This document shows positions 15,986 through 23,435 of a stretch of 64,000 nt of DNA, one piece after another. Positions within the stretch are counted from its first letter, which is position 1; every line of letters starts with the position of its first letter. The DNA is from Flavobacteriaceae bacterium. GTDB lineage: Bacteria; Bacteroidota; Bacteroidia; Flavobacteriales; Flavobacteriaceae. The position numbers and the translations under genes were made by a program. Below the pieces are notes generated by a model, which did not search any database, was not told the DNA's origin, and worked only from the letters and a program-made list of their open reading frames with translations. The stretch lies in contig CANFZM010000008.1 in NCBI GenBank assembly GCA_947451525.1, positions 58,894 to 122,893 on the forward strand, in the 5' to 3' direction.

Positions 15986-16816
15986 TCAAACCCGAATCAC
16001 AAAATGCTCTTTCTTTTGTTCGCTTCTAAAGAAGATAATTCCCCATTGAAAAGTATCAATAGTAACGGTTACTTTTGGGTGATTTTGAATGATTTTCCAA
16101 GCTTTTTCCATATCCGAACTCCAATGAATGTCATCAAAAATCCAAACGGAATCGTTGGTAATCGTTGGTAGTAAAAGTTCAAAATATTCTAAGGTTGCTT
16201 TTTTAGAATGGTTGCCGTCGAAGTAGATGAAGTTGTAGGTTGTAGGTTGTGGGTTGTAGGTTTTGGGTTGTAGGTTTTGGGTTTTGAGGTAACTTGAAAA
16301 TTCAGTATTTATAAAATCAATGTTGTTTAGATTTTGCAATTGACATTGTTTTTTTGCAATTGCCATTGTGTTTGGACATCCTTCTAAAGTAGTTATTTTA
16401 GCATTTTTATTTAGCTTCGCTCTGTTCGTCTTCGCCTCGAGTCCTAAAGATAGGGCAGAAGTGGCTAATCCTAAAGAGGTTCCTATTTCAAGTATGTTTT
16501 CTGATTGAAAATAGTTTACAATTCTAAATAATAATTTTGCTCTTTTTGAGGAAATTCCTGCAGTTTTAGCTATTTGAAAAATGGCTCTGGTAGTACTTTT
16601 AAACACTCGAGAACCAGCACCAAAATCAGTAACTTCAATGGTTTCCTTATTTGCTAAAAGTGAATTTCTATATGCTTTTAAAATAGAATATTCTGGGTGT
16701 TTTGTAGTATTATAAAAACATTTTGTAACCAAATTATATACAAATGGCGAATGTACTCCGTGTTGGTTTTTGGAGTTCCATAAAAAATAAAAGTAGGATT
16801 TTATAATGTGAACCAT
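15986..16816 (-). CDS. SAM-dependent methyltransferase with repeat-derived loop
   Basis: The 276-aa protein has a class I methyltransferase fold: SENILEIGTSLGLATSALSLG (about residues 106-126) is the SAM-binding motif, and FIYFDGNHSKKATLEYF the post-motif strand. The N-terminal NSKNQHGVHSPFVYNLVTKCFY is typical of a Bacteroidetes-specific family of unknown substrate. The segment QPKTYNPQPTTYN (16232-16286) is encoded by the genome's AACCTACAACC low-complexity repeat, inserted in frame in a surface loop before the FDG motif. It converges with the RCC1-repeat gene two bases away. Confidence 0.8.
   Translation of the reverse strand: MVHIIKSYFYFLWNSKNQHGVHSPFVYNLVTKCFYNTTKHPEYSILKAYRNSLLANKETIEVTDFGAGSRVFKSTTRAIFQIAKTAGISSKRAKLLFRIVNYFQSENILEIGTSLGLATSALSLGLEAKTNRAKLNKNAKITTLEGCPNTMAIAKKQCQLQNLNNIDFINTEFSSYLKTQNLQPKTYNPQPTTYNFIYFDGNHSKKATLEYFELLLPTITNDSVWIFDDIHWSSDMEKAWKIIQNHPKVTVTIDTFQWGIIFFRSEQKKEHFVIRV
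16232..16286 (-). repeat. AACCTACAACC repeat inside the methyltransferase gene
   Basis: Tandem words of the form CAACCTACAAC and CAAAACCTA fill about 55 bases of coding sequence with no frameshift. The same words occur between genes at 24250-24327 and 59545-59590. Confidence 0.75.
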
Positions 16817-16899
16817 TTTATTTTTTTTAAAACCATTAAGTTATTAAGAAAAATTAAGAAAATACTTAATGAAACTTAATACCTTAATGGTTCAAATAA

Positions 16900-18765
16900 T
16901 TACTCCATTTTACTAGAAAGTTCAAACCAACGTTCTTCTTTTTCCTCTTTCAAATGAATTACTTTTTGCAATTCTAGTGCTTTGGCTTCAATTTCGGTAT
17001 CGGCAACTTTACCATCCGAAAATAATTGTTCGATTTGTTTCTTTTGGAATTCTAAATCTTTAATTTCTTTTTCAATTTTATTGAATTCTTTTTGCTCATT
17101 GAAACTCAATCCTGCCGAAATTGTTTTGGCTTGCTTCCAATTTGTCTTTGCGAGGGACGAAGCAATCTCTTTATTTGCAGGCTCAGCCGAATCTTCGTAG
17201 GCTCTAAAATCGGAATAATTTCCAGGGAAATTTTCTACAATTCCATCTCCTCTAAAAACGAATAAATCATCTACAATTTTATCCATAAAATACCTGTCGT
17301 GTGAAACCACTAGCAAGCATCCAGGAAAATCCAATAAGAAACTTTCTAATACATTCAAGGTCACAATATCCAAATCGTTGGTTGGCTCATCCAGAATCAA
17401 GAAATTCGGATTCTGAATCAAAACGGTACATAAATATAATCGTTTCAATTCGCCACCACTTAATTTCTCAACATAATCGTATTGTTTTTTGCTATCAAAA
17501 AGAAAACGCTCCAACAGTTGCGAAGCCGAAATCAATTTTCCCTTCATCAACGGAATATATTCTCCGTATTCTTTAATTATATCAATAACACGTTGTCCTG
17601 GTTTTGGATTGATTCCGCTTTGGGTGTAATAACCAATTTTAATAGTATCGCCAGTAATTACTTTTCCAGAATCGGTTGGAATGGTCTGTGTTAATAAATT
17701 CAAGAAAGTCGATTTTCCGGTTCCATTTTTACCGATAATTCCAATTCGGGCTCCACGTTGAAAATCAAAACTAAAGTTTTCTAAAATCTTTTTATCGCCA
17801 AACTTTTTCGAAATCTTATGCAACTCAATAATCTTGCTTCCAAGACGTTCCATGTTGATTTCTAGTTCCACCACATTTTCTTTTCTTCTACTTTCGGCCT
17901 TTTCTTTAATCACGTAAAAATCATCCTGACGCGATTTCGATTTAGTCGTTCTAGCCTTAGGTTGTCGTCGCATCCAAGCCAATTCCTTCACAAAAAGGTT
18001 TTGCGCCTTGTCTACACTTGCATTTTCGGATGCAATTCGTTCTTCTTTTTTCTCTAAATAATACGAATAATTTCCTTTATAACTGTATAATTTCCCGTTG
18101 TCCAATTCGATGATTTCGTTGCAAACACGCTCCAAAAAGAAACGGTCGTGCGTTACCATAAACAGCGTAATATTTTCTTTTGCAAAATAACTTTCCAGCC
18201 ATTCAATCATCTCCAAATCCAAGTGGTTGGTAGGTTCATCCAAAATCAACAACTCTGGTCTATTAATCAAAATAATCGCCAACGAAAGACGTTTTTTCTG
18301 TCCACCCGACATGTTTTTCACCTTCATTTTGAAATCTTCCAACTTCAATTTGAATAATATTTGCTTGAATTGCGTTTCAAAATCCCATGCATTCAATCGA
18401 TCCATATCGTCAAAAGCCAACTGATACGCCTCGCTATCGTCTGGGTTTTCCAGTGCTTTCTCATAGCGTTCAATAACGTGAAGAATCTCATTATCACTAG
18501 CAAAAATACTTTCCTCTACCGTCAATTCGTCTTGCAATTGCGGCACCTGCGATAAAAACGCCATCTTAATTTCCTTACGCATCACCACTTGCCCAGAATC
18601 GGGTTCGTCTTCCCCGTTAATGATTTTCATGATACAGGTTTTCCCCGAACCATTTTTGGCAATAAAAGCAATTTTTTGGTCTTTATTAATTCCAAACGAA
18701 ATGTCTTTAAACAACGTTCTCTCGCCAAAAGATTTCGATATATTTTCTACTGAAAGGTAATTCAC
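16900..18765 (-). CDS. ABC-F family ATP-binding protein
   Basis: The 621-aa protein has two ABC cassettes (Walker A AKNGSGKT and GKNGTGKS; signatures MSGGQKKRLSLA and LSGGELKRLYL), the ABC-F linker between them and a C-terminal coiled coil. ABC-F proteins act on the ribosome, here most like the Uup group. The start is the GTG at 18765 (NYLSVENISKSFG). An upstream ATG at 18795 precedes the -7 box at 18782-18789 and lies within a dispersed repeat. The tail (EIASSLAKT) before the coiled coil is encoded by a copy of the GAAGCAATCTC repeat in frame. Confidence 0.92.
   Translation of the reverse strand: MNYLSVENISKSFGERTLFKDISFGINKDQKIAFIAKNGSGKTCIMKIINGEDEPDSGQVVMRKEIKMAFLSQVPQLQDELTVEESIFASDNEILHVIERYEKALENPDDSEAYQLAFDDMDRLNAWDFETQFKQILFKLKLEDFKMKVKNMSGGQKKRLSLAIILINRPELLILDEPTNHLDLEMIEWLESYFAKENITLFMVTHDRFFLERVCNEIIELDNGKLYSYKGNYSYYLEKKEERIASENASVDKAQNLFVKELAWMRRQPKARTTKSKSRQDDFYVIKEKAESRRKENVVELEINMERLGSKIIELHKISKKFGDKKILENFSFDFQRGARIGIIGKNGTGKSTFLNLLTQTIPTDSGKVITGDTIKIGYYTQSGINPKPGQRVIDIIKEYGEYIPLMKGKLISASQLLERFLFDSKKQYDYVEKLSGGELKRLYLCTVLIQNPNFLILDEPTNDLDIVTLNVLESFLLDFPGCLLVVSHDRYFMDKIVDDLFVFRGDGIVENFPGNYSDFRAYEDSAEPANKEIASSLAKTNWKQAKTISAGLSFNEQKEFNKIEKEIKDLEFQKKQIEQLFSDGKVADTEIEAKALELQKVIHLKEEKEERWFELSSKME
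17147..17169. repeat. GCGAGGNACGAAGCAATCT repeat inside the ABC-F gene
   Basis: The words tttgcgagggacgaagc and aatctc reproduce the intergenic repeat seen at 18791-18815 and 41630-41650. Here they encode EIASSLAK in frame. Confidence 0.75.
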
Positions 18766-18781
18766 AAGTGTAATTTTTTTG

Positions 18782-18789
18782 CAAAAGTA
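18782..18789 (-). promoter_or_regulatory. -7 box of the ABC-F gene
   Basis: On the minus strand this reads TACTTTTG, a perfect match to TANNTTTG, 16 bases before the GTG start at 18765. It excludes the ATG at 18795. Confidence 0.6.
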
Positions 18790-18790
18790 G

Positions 18791-18815
18791 GTCATTGCGA
18801 GGTACGAAGCAATCT
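18791..18815. repeat. Dispersed GCGAGGTACGAAGCAATCT repeat
   Basis: A short repeat of a type that recurs across Bacteroidetes genomes. Other copies here are at 17147-17169 (coding), 41630-41650 and, in diverged form, 62952-63007. Confidence 0.7.
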
Positions 18816-18838
18816 TTTCTAATTTTACCTTTTTTTGT

Positions 18839-18942
18839 AGCGAATGGCTTGGGCTTTATCTGTAAAGGCAATTCCCGCTTTCCGTTTCAATCTTTTCATT
18901 TTTAAGAAAAAATGAAAAGGATTTTCACTGCAATCGGGGCTA
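18839..18942 (+). repeat. Dispersed hairpin repeat, copy 2
   Basis: It starts AGCGAAT and ends CGGGGCTA, with TTTATCTGTAAAGG and TTCCCGCTTT inside. The stem is ATCTTTTCATTTTT paired with AAAAATGAAAAGGAT. It lies between the divergent ABC-F gene and the first toxin-antitoxin module. Confidence 0.8.
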
Positions 18943-19000
18943 GCAGGAAAGGTTATTGCTTTTTTGGTGTAATTTTCAAAACACAAAACAATAAAATTTG

Positions 19001-19008
19001 TATATTTG
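19001..19008 (+). promoter_or_regulatory. -7 box of TA module 1
   Basis: TATATTTG matches TANNTTTG and lies 19 bases before the ATG at 19028. It is conserved in all three modules. Confidence 0.65.
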
Positions 19009-19027
19009 ATTATCAAATTCGATTACA

Positions 19028-19258
19028 ATGGAAAATTCTAATAAAAAATACCCAAAAACAGATTCTATTTCTAAAGTAGAAGAGCCTGCTTTGGAATATA
19101 CTAAGATTGAAAAACTGGAGACAGAAATAGAATATAATCCCGTTTTAGAAAGTCTTATTCTGAAAGCAATAAAAGAATCGGAGGAAGGAAAAAGTATTCC
19201 CCATGAAGAAGTGATGCGAAGACTTAAAGAACGTTATCCTTTTTTAAATGGGGTGTAA
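19028..19258 (+). CDS. Antitoxin-like protein, module 1
   Basis: This 76-aa protein resembles antitoxins of ParE/RelE systems. The first 24 residues (MENSNKKYPKTDSISKVEEP...) are shared with the other two modules. The C-terminal half has the EEGKSIPHEEVMRRLKERY helix pattern typical of Bacteroidetes antitoxin tails. No DNA-binding fold is obvious, and the shared N-terminus is unusual, since antitoxins normally differ there too. The stop overlaps the toxin start by 11 bases, so translation is coupled. Confidence 0.75.
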   Translation: MENSNKKYPKTDSISKVEEPALEYTKIEKLETEIEYNPVLESLILKAIKESEEGKSIPHEEVMRRLKERYPFLNGV

Positions 19259-19553
19259 AATAAATTGGCAGCCCACGGCATATACAACTTTTTATGAAGA
19301 AATTGATTTTATTAATTTAAAGTGGAACAATAAAGAGGTTATTAAGTTTATGGAACTAGTTGATGTTAATTTAGAACGGCTTTCAAATAACCCCTTGTTA
19401 GGAAAGCAGGAGCCAAAATACAATTTGTATTGCTTAGTAATTTCAAAGCAAACTACTTTGTATTATAAATATTTTCAAGAAAATTCTATTATCGAATTAT
19501 TTGTTTTCTGGAACAATTCTAAAAATCCTGATGGCTTAGTTGGGTTTCTTTAA
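19248..19553 (+). CDS. ParE/RelE-family toxin, module 1
   Basis: The 101-aa protein has the ParE/RelE toxin fold pattern: INWQPTAYTTFYEEIDFINLKWNNKEVIKF (helical hairpin), LERLSNNPLLGKQ and a central strand YCLVISKQTTLYYKY, ending LFVFWNNSKNPDGL. The FWNNSKNP motif near the C-terminus is typical of this group in Bacteroidetes. The target (ribosome-bound mRNA or gyrase) cannot be told from sequence. The ATG lies inside the antitoxin gene. This is the intact first copy of three. Confidence 0.8.
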   Translation: MGCKINWQPTAYTTFYEEIDFINLKWNNKEVIKFMELVDVNLERLSNNPLLGKQEPKYNLYCLVISKQTTLYYKYFQENSIIELFVFWNNSKNPDGLVGFL

Positions 19554-19567
19554 AATAATAAAATTTG

Positions 19568-19575
19568 TATATTTG
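19568..19575 (+). promoter_or_regulatory. -7 box of TA module 2
   Basis: TATATTTG in the duplicated leader, identical in sequence and spacing to module 3. Confidence 0.65.
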
Positions 19576-19594
19576 ACTATCAAATTCAATTCCA

Positions 19595-19828
19595 ATGGAA
19601 AATTCTAATAAAAAATACCCAAAACCAGATTCTATTTCTAAAGTAGAAGAGCCTGCTTTGGAATATTTTAAGATTGAAAAATCAATACCATCGTCTTCCA
19701 ATGAAGAATGGGATGCTCTGCCTGATGTTTTAAAAAAACTACTAGAAAAAGGTTTAAAAGAATCGGACCAAGATTTAGGAATTTCTCATGAAGAGATGAT
19801 GAAAAAAGTTAAGCAAAATATCCTTTAA
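19595..19828 (+). CDS. Antitoxin-like protein, module 2
   Basis: The 77-aa protein shares its first 18 codons exactly with module 3 and nearly so with module 1. The middle (PSSSNEEWDALPDVLKKLLEKGLKESDQ) and tail (LGISHEEMMKKVKQ) differ from the others while keeping the HEEMMKK helix. The cognate toxin gene downstream carries a nonsense codon. If this gene is expressed it may act as an orphan antitoxin able to neutralise related toxins; that is inference. Confidence 0.72.
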   Translation: MENSNKKYPKPDSISKVEEPALEYFKIEKSIPSSSNEEWDALPDVLKKLLEKGLKESDQDLGISHEEMMKKVKQNIL

Positions 19829-19831
19829 TTG

Positions 19832-20131
19832 ATGGAATATAAGATCAAATGGTTAAGCAATGCTTCTTTAACTTATTTAGATGAAATTGATTTTATTTTT
19901 GAAAAATGGAACTACAAAGAAGTTCAAAAATTCATTCTTCTAGTAGATGAAAATCTAAAAAGATTATCTGTTAATCCCAAAATTGGAATTCCAATAAAAA
20001 ATATGTTTAGACTTGTTTTATCAAAACAAACCACTCTTTTCTAAACTATTCAAGAAAAAGAAAATCGAATTGACTTGATTATTTTCTGGAACAATTCAAA
20101 AAATCCTGATGGCTTAGTTAGGTTGCTTTAA
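19832..20131 (+). pseudogene. ParE/RelE-family toxin, module 2, nonsense codon
   Basis: The reading frame matches the module 1 and 3 toxins from YKIKWLSNASLTYLDEIDFI to KQTTLF, then meets TAA at 20042-20044 where module 1 has TAT in the aligned position. The same frame continues without shift (TIQEKENRIDLIIFWNNSKN) to a TAA at 20129-20131. The stop removes the last strand and the FWNNSKNP motif, so the truncated 70-aa product is probably inactive. A single substitution would explain it. Confidence 0.8.
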
Positions 20132-20145
20132 AACAATAAAATTTG

Positions 20146-20153
20146 TATATTTG
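20146..20153 (+). promoter_or_regulatory. -7 box of TA module 3
   Basis: TATATTTG in the duplicated leader, 19 bases before the ATG at 20173. Confidence 0.65.
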
Positions 20154-20172
20154 ACTATCAAATTCAATTCCA

Positions 20173-20394
20173 ATGGAAAATTCTAATAAAAAATACCCAA
20201 AACCAGATTCTATTTCTAAAGTAGAAGAGCCTGCAACTGCTTATAATTTAGAAAGTAAAACAGTAGAGGATTTTGAATTACATCCAGTTTTAGTGAAATT
20301 AATTGAAATTGGAAAAGCACAAAGTGAACAAGGTTTAGGCAGACCTCATGCTCAAGTAATGAAAGAAATGAAAAAAAGATATAATCTATCTTAA
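20173..20394 (+). CDS. Antitoxin-like protein, module 3
   Basis: The 73-aa protein has the shared N-terminus (MENSNKKYPKPDSISKVEEPA), then a different middle (TAYNLESKTVEDFELHPVLVKLIEIG) and the antitoxin-like tail QSEQGLGRPHAQVMKEMKKRY. The stop codon and the toxin ATG are directly adjacent, so the pair is translationally coupled. The pattern of identical heads with divergent bodies matches recent duplication plus diversification of the toxin-binding part. Confidence 0.75.
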   Translation: MENSNKKYPKPDSISKVEEPATAYNLESKTVEDFELHPVLVKLIEIGKAQSEQGLGRPHAQVMKEMKKRYNLS

Positions 20395-20712
20395 ATGGAG
20401 TATTTGATTAATTGGTTGCCATCTTCTGAATATACTTACATTAAAGAAATGGAATTTATTTTAGAAAAATGGAATTTAAAAGAGGTTGATAAATTCACTG
20501 ATTTAGTTGAAAGAACTATCCTTAAACTAAGTAAAAATCCTAAAATTGGTATTTATAGAAAAGATATGAATACCTTTTCATTAGTTATTTCCAAACAAAC
20601 AACTTTGTTTTATGACATCCTTGAAAATAAATCTCAAATTGACTTAATAGCCTTTTGGAATAACAAACAAAACCCAAAATATTTTGACACTTATATTAAG
20701 TTAAATCTTTGA
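20395..20712 (+). CDS. ParE/RelE-family toxin, module 3
   Basis: The 105-aa protein follows the same pattern as module 1: INWLPSSEYTYIKEMEFILEKWNLKEVDKF, LSKNPKIGIYRKDMNTFSLVISKQTTLFYDI and IDLIAFWNNKQNPKY. It is intact and has diverged clearly from modules 1 and 2 outside the core strands. It directly precedes the glycosyltransferase gene but has an unrelated role. Confidence 0.8.
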   Translation: MEYLINWLPSSEYTYIKEMEFILEKWNLKEVDKFTDLVERTILKLSKNPKIGIYRKDMNTFSLVISKQTTLFYDILENKSQIDLIAFWNNKQNPKYFDTYIKLNL

Positions 20713-20713
20713 T

Positions 20714-20721
20714 TATATTTG
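20714..20721 (+). promoter_or_regulatory. -7 box of the glycosyltransferase gene
   Basis: TATATTTG matches TANNTTTG but ends only four bases before the ATG at 20726. If used, transcription would begin at or near the start codon, giving a leaderless message. Confidence 0.45.
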
Positions 20722-20725
20722 TCCA

Positions 20726-21874
20726 ATGCAATTATCCGTAATCATCCTTAATTATAATGTGCGCTATTTTTTAGAGCAATGCGTTTTAAGTGTCCAAAAG
20801 GCACTTGAAGGTATTGATGGCGAAATAATTGTAATTGATAATAATTCGTCCGATGCTAGTTGCGCCATGATGCAACAGCGTTTCCCACAAATAAAACTTA
20901 TTGCGAACAAAGAAAATTTAGGTTTTCCCAAAGGAAATAACATTGGAGTGGCTGAAGCCAAAGGAGAATTTCTTTGCATTTTAAATCCCGATACGGTTGT
21001 TGCTGAAGATACTTTTAAAAAAATATTAAAATTTGCCAACCAAAAAATAGATAGTCAAAAGGTTGGGGGGCTTGGAATAATCGGTTGTAAACTAATCGAT
21101 GGCACTGGAAATTTTTTACCCGAAAGCAAACGCGGCATTCCAACACCTTGGGTTGCCTTTACTAAGATTTTTGGATTATATAAATTTTCAAATTCGTTTG
21201 GGAGATATTATGCCCAACATTTAACTGAAAATGAATCCGGAAAAGTGGCTATTCTTGTGGGTGCTTTTATGGTAATGCAACGCGAATTGTATAACAAAAT
21301 TGGGGGCTTCGACGAAAATTGCTTTATGTATTCCGACGATATTGATCTTAGTTATAGAGTGCTGCAAGAAGGCAAATCCAATTACTATTTCCACGAAACT
21401 ACTGTGATTCATTACAAAGGAGAAAGTACCGTTAAAGACGGAACGTATATGAAACGCTTTCAAGAAGCGATGAATTTCTTCTATAAAAAACACTTTAAAG
21501 TTTCGGTTTTTTTCTCAATTTTCATGAAAATCGGAATCGTTTTCTTTTCCTTTGTGAAAATGTTTCAAGGAAAAGTAAAAGAAAAAGGGCTTCCAGAAAA
21601 TTATATTCTAGTTTCGGAAAGTACTAACAAATTGGATTTAATTCATCAATTAGAAAAGAAACTAAATAGTAAATTCATCGATACTGTAATTGATGGAAAT
21701 CGTACGGAATTTATAATCGACTTAAATTCAGTCTCCTTCCAACAAGCAATCCATTTTATGGAAACCAATAAGAAAAAAAATCATACGTTTAAATTGCTGC
21801 CTCCAAATTCTAATTTCATTATTGGAAGTAATAGCAGTAATGATAGAGGAGAAGTAATACTAGTGAAAGAATAA
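20726..21874 (+). CDS. Family 2 glycosyltransferase, rhamnosyltransferase-like
   Basis: The 382-aa protein transfers a sugar from a nucleotide donor to a glycan or lipid. The GT-A domain starts LSVIILNYNVRYFLEQCVLSV and contains VIDNNSSD, the metal-binding LNPDT (DxD type) and GAFMVMQRELYNKIGGFDENCFMYSDDIDL, the signature of WbbL-like enzymes. One amphipathic hydrophobic helix (VFFSIFMKIGIVFFSFVKMF) near residue 260 may attach it to the membrane. An alpha-beta C-terminal extension of about 100 residues is not typical. No other glycan genes are adjacent. Confidence 0.88.
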   Translation: MQLSVIILNYNVRYFLEQCVLSVQKALEGIDGEIIVIDNNSSDASCAMMQQRFPQIKLIANKENLGFPKGNNIGVAEAKGEFLCILNPDTVVAEDTFKKILKFANQKIDSQKVGGLGIIGCKLIDGTGNFLPESKRGIPTPWVAFTKIFGLYKFSNSFGRYYAQHLTENESGKVAILVGAFMVMQRELYNKIGGFDENCFMYSDDIDLSYRVLQEGKSNYYFHETTVIHYKGESTVKDGTYMKRFQEAMNFFYKKHFKVSVFFSIFMKIGIVFFSFVKMFQGKVKEKGLPENYILVSESTNKLDLIHQLEKKLNSKFIDTVIDGNRTEFIIDLNSVSFQQAIHFMETNKKKNHTFKLLPPNSNFIIGSNSSNDRGEVILVKE

Positions 21875-21900
21875 AAAAATAGCGAAAAATTATATAATTC

Positions 21901-21932
21901 TTGATTAAACCTAAAAATAATCATTAATTTTG
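21901..21932 (+). promoter_or_regulatory. Promoter of the E2 acyltransferase gene
   Basis: TTG at 21901-21903 and TAATTTTG at 21925-21932 are separated by 21 bases, a full match to the Bacteroidetes -33/-7 pattern. The leader is about 30 bases. Confidence 0.65.
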
Positions 21933-21969
21933 CAAACCAAATAACGAAACACAACTTTAGTTTAAAGAT

Positions 21970-23292
21970 ATGGCAAAGTTCGAATTGAAATTACCCAAAA
22001 TGGGAGAAAGCGTTGCAGAAGCAACCATTACCAACTGGTTAAAAAATGTAGGCGAATCTATTGCTGCTGACGAAGCCGTTCTAGAAATCGCTACCGACAA
22101 AGTAGATAGCGAAGTGCCAAGTGAAGTTTCTGGAACTTTAGTCGAAATATTATTCCAAGTGGATGATGTCGTTAAAGTGGGTCAAACTATTGCTATAATT
22201 GAAACTGAAGGCGGTGCTGTGGAAACTCCAAAGATTGCAGATGTTGCTGCTCCAATTGTTGCTGCCGTAGAAAAAACTATCGAAGTAGCAAAAGAAACAG
22301 TGGTTCCCGCAGATTTCTCTACATCCGATAAATTCTTTTCACCATTAGTAAAAAACATTGCTAAAGAAGAAGGAGTTTCTATTGCCGAATTAGAAAGTAT
22401 TTCTGGATCAGGAAAAGAGGGTCGTGTTACTAAAGAAGATATTATTAAATATGTTGGAAGCAGGAAGTTGGGAGCAGGAAGTCAACCTTCTCAATCTTCA
22501 CAACCTAATACCCAAGACCCAAAACCTAATACCCAAACCGTACAAACTACAACCTCCAAAGCGCAACCCGTTTCTGTAAATGGTGGCGATGAAATTGTAG
22601 AAATGGACCGTATGCGTAAGTTGATTTCAGGCTATATGATGGCTTCCGTACAAACCTCTGCTCACGTGCAATCGTTCATTGAGGTAGATGTTACGAATAT
22701 TGTAAAATGGAGAGATAAAGTTAAAACTGCTTTTGAAAAACGCGAAGGGGAGAAATTAACCTACACCCCAATTTTCATGGAAGCCGTTGCTAAAGCAATA
22801 AAAGATTTCCCAGGAATGAATATTTCTGTGGATGGTGATTATATTATTAAAAGAAAAAATATTAATCTAGGTATGGCGGCTGCTTTACCAAATGGAAACC
22901 TTATAGTTCCTGTAATTAAAAATGCCGATCAATTGAACTTGGTTGGAATGGCTAAAGCCGTGAACGATTTAGGAAACCGTGCTAAATTGGGTAAATTAAA
23001 GCCAGACGATACCCAAGGCGGAACCTATACCGTTACTAACGTTGGAACTTTCGGGTCGGTTTTTGGAACTCCAATTATCAACCAACCACAAGTAGGTATT
23101 CTTGCGCTTGGTGCTATCCGTAAAGTACCTGCAGTTATTGAAACTCCCGAAGGAGATTTCATCGGTATCCGTCAAAAAATGTTCTTGTCGCACAGCTACG
23201 ACCATCGAGTTGTTGATGGTGCACTTGGAGGAAGTTTTGTAAAACGTGTTGCTGAATATCTTGAAGCATTTGATGCAAATAGAGAATATTAA
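21970..23292 (+). CDS. 2-oxo acid dehydrogenase E2 (dihydrolipoamide acyltransferase)
   Basis: The 440-aa protein has an N-terminal lipoyl domain with the lipoylated Lys in ATDKVDSEVPS, a peripheral subunit-binding domain (SPLVKNIAKEEGVSIAEL ... GRVTKEDIIKYV, about residues 118-155) and a C-terminal catalytic domain ending SHSYDHRVVDGALGG. The lipoyl motif suggests the branched-chain or mixed type. The linker before the catalytic domain (about residues 160-200) is made of two intergenic repeat types in frame. E1 genes are not nearby; an E3 (lpdA) lies at 53.9 kb. Confidence 0.93.
   Translation: MAKFELKLPKMGESVAEATITNWLKNVGESIAADEAVLEIATDKVDSEVPSEVSGTLVEILFQVDDVVKVGQTIAIIETEGGAVETPKIADVAAPIVAAVEKTIEVAKETVVPADFSTSDKFFSPLVKNIAKEEGVSIAELESISGSGKEGRVTKEDIIKYVGSRKLGAGSQPSQSSQPNTQDPKPNTQTVQTTTSKAQPVSVNGGDEIVEMDRMRKLISGYMMASVQTSAHVQSFIEVDVTNIVKWRDKVKTAFEKREGEKLTYTPIFMEAVAKAIKDFPGMNISVDGDYIIKRKNINLGMAAALPNGNLIVPVIKNADQLNLVGMAKAVNDLGNRAKLGKLKPDDTQGGTYTVTNVGTFGSVFGTPIINQPQVGILALGAIRKVPAVIETPEGDFIGIRQKMFLSHSYDHRVVDGALGGSFVKRVAEYLEAFDANREY
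22453..22556 (+). repeat. Intergenic repeat words inside the E2 linker
   Basis: GGAAGCAGGAAG-type words followed by AACCTAATACCCAA-type words fill the linker between the subunit-binding and catalytic domains. Both word types also occur together between genes at 24208-24327. Confidence 0.7.
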
Positions 23293-23324
23293 TTCTGCTA
23301 AACTATAATAATTCATTATAAATC

Positions 23325-23360
23325 AACCCTTTCAATTTTTTGAAAGGGTTTTTCTTTTTT
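23325..23360 (+). terminator. Terminator of the E2 gene
   Basis: The arms AACCCTTTCAA and TTGAAAGGGTT form an 11-bp stem followed by a T-run. Confidence 0.85.
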
Positions 23361-23408
23361 TGTTAAAATAAAAAATTAAAAAATCGATTATCAGTACCCA
23401 CAATATTT

Positions 23409-23416
23409 TATATTTG
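23409..23416 (+). promoter_or_regulatory. -7 box of the 256-aa exonuclease gene
   Basis: TATATTTG matches TANNTTTG, 19 bases before the ATG at 23436. Confidence 0.6.
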
Positions 23417-23435
23417 TGACTAAATTATTTTTAAA

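Larger units (their letters stand above)
18990..20234 (+). repeat. Triplicated 100-bp promoter-leader-N-terminus unit
   Basis: Units at 18990-19089, 19557-19656 and 20135-20234 each carry the -7 box, the leader and the first 19 codons of an antitoxin-like gene. The second and third are identical over 100 bp; the first differs at four positions. Confidence 0.9.

Noticed and set aside
16900..18795. ATG at 18795 as start of the ABC-F gene
   Set aside because: It lies upstream of a perfect -7 box and within a dispersed repeat; the GTG at 18765 fits the family N-terminus.
18825..19016. A 63-codon open frame on the minus strand
   Set aside because: It lies inside dispersed repeat copy 2 and the TA promoter; the translated composition follows the repeat, not a protein.
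18990..20234. Three regularly spaced 100-bp repeats, considered as a CRISPR-like array
   Set aside because: The repeats are coding and promoter sequence of toxin-antitoxin modules, and the spacing is over 500 bases.
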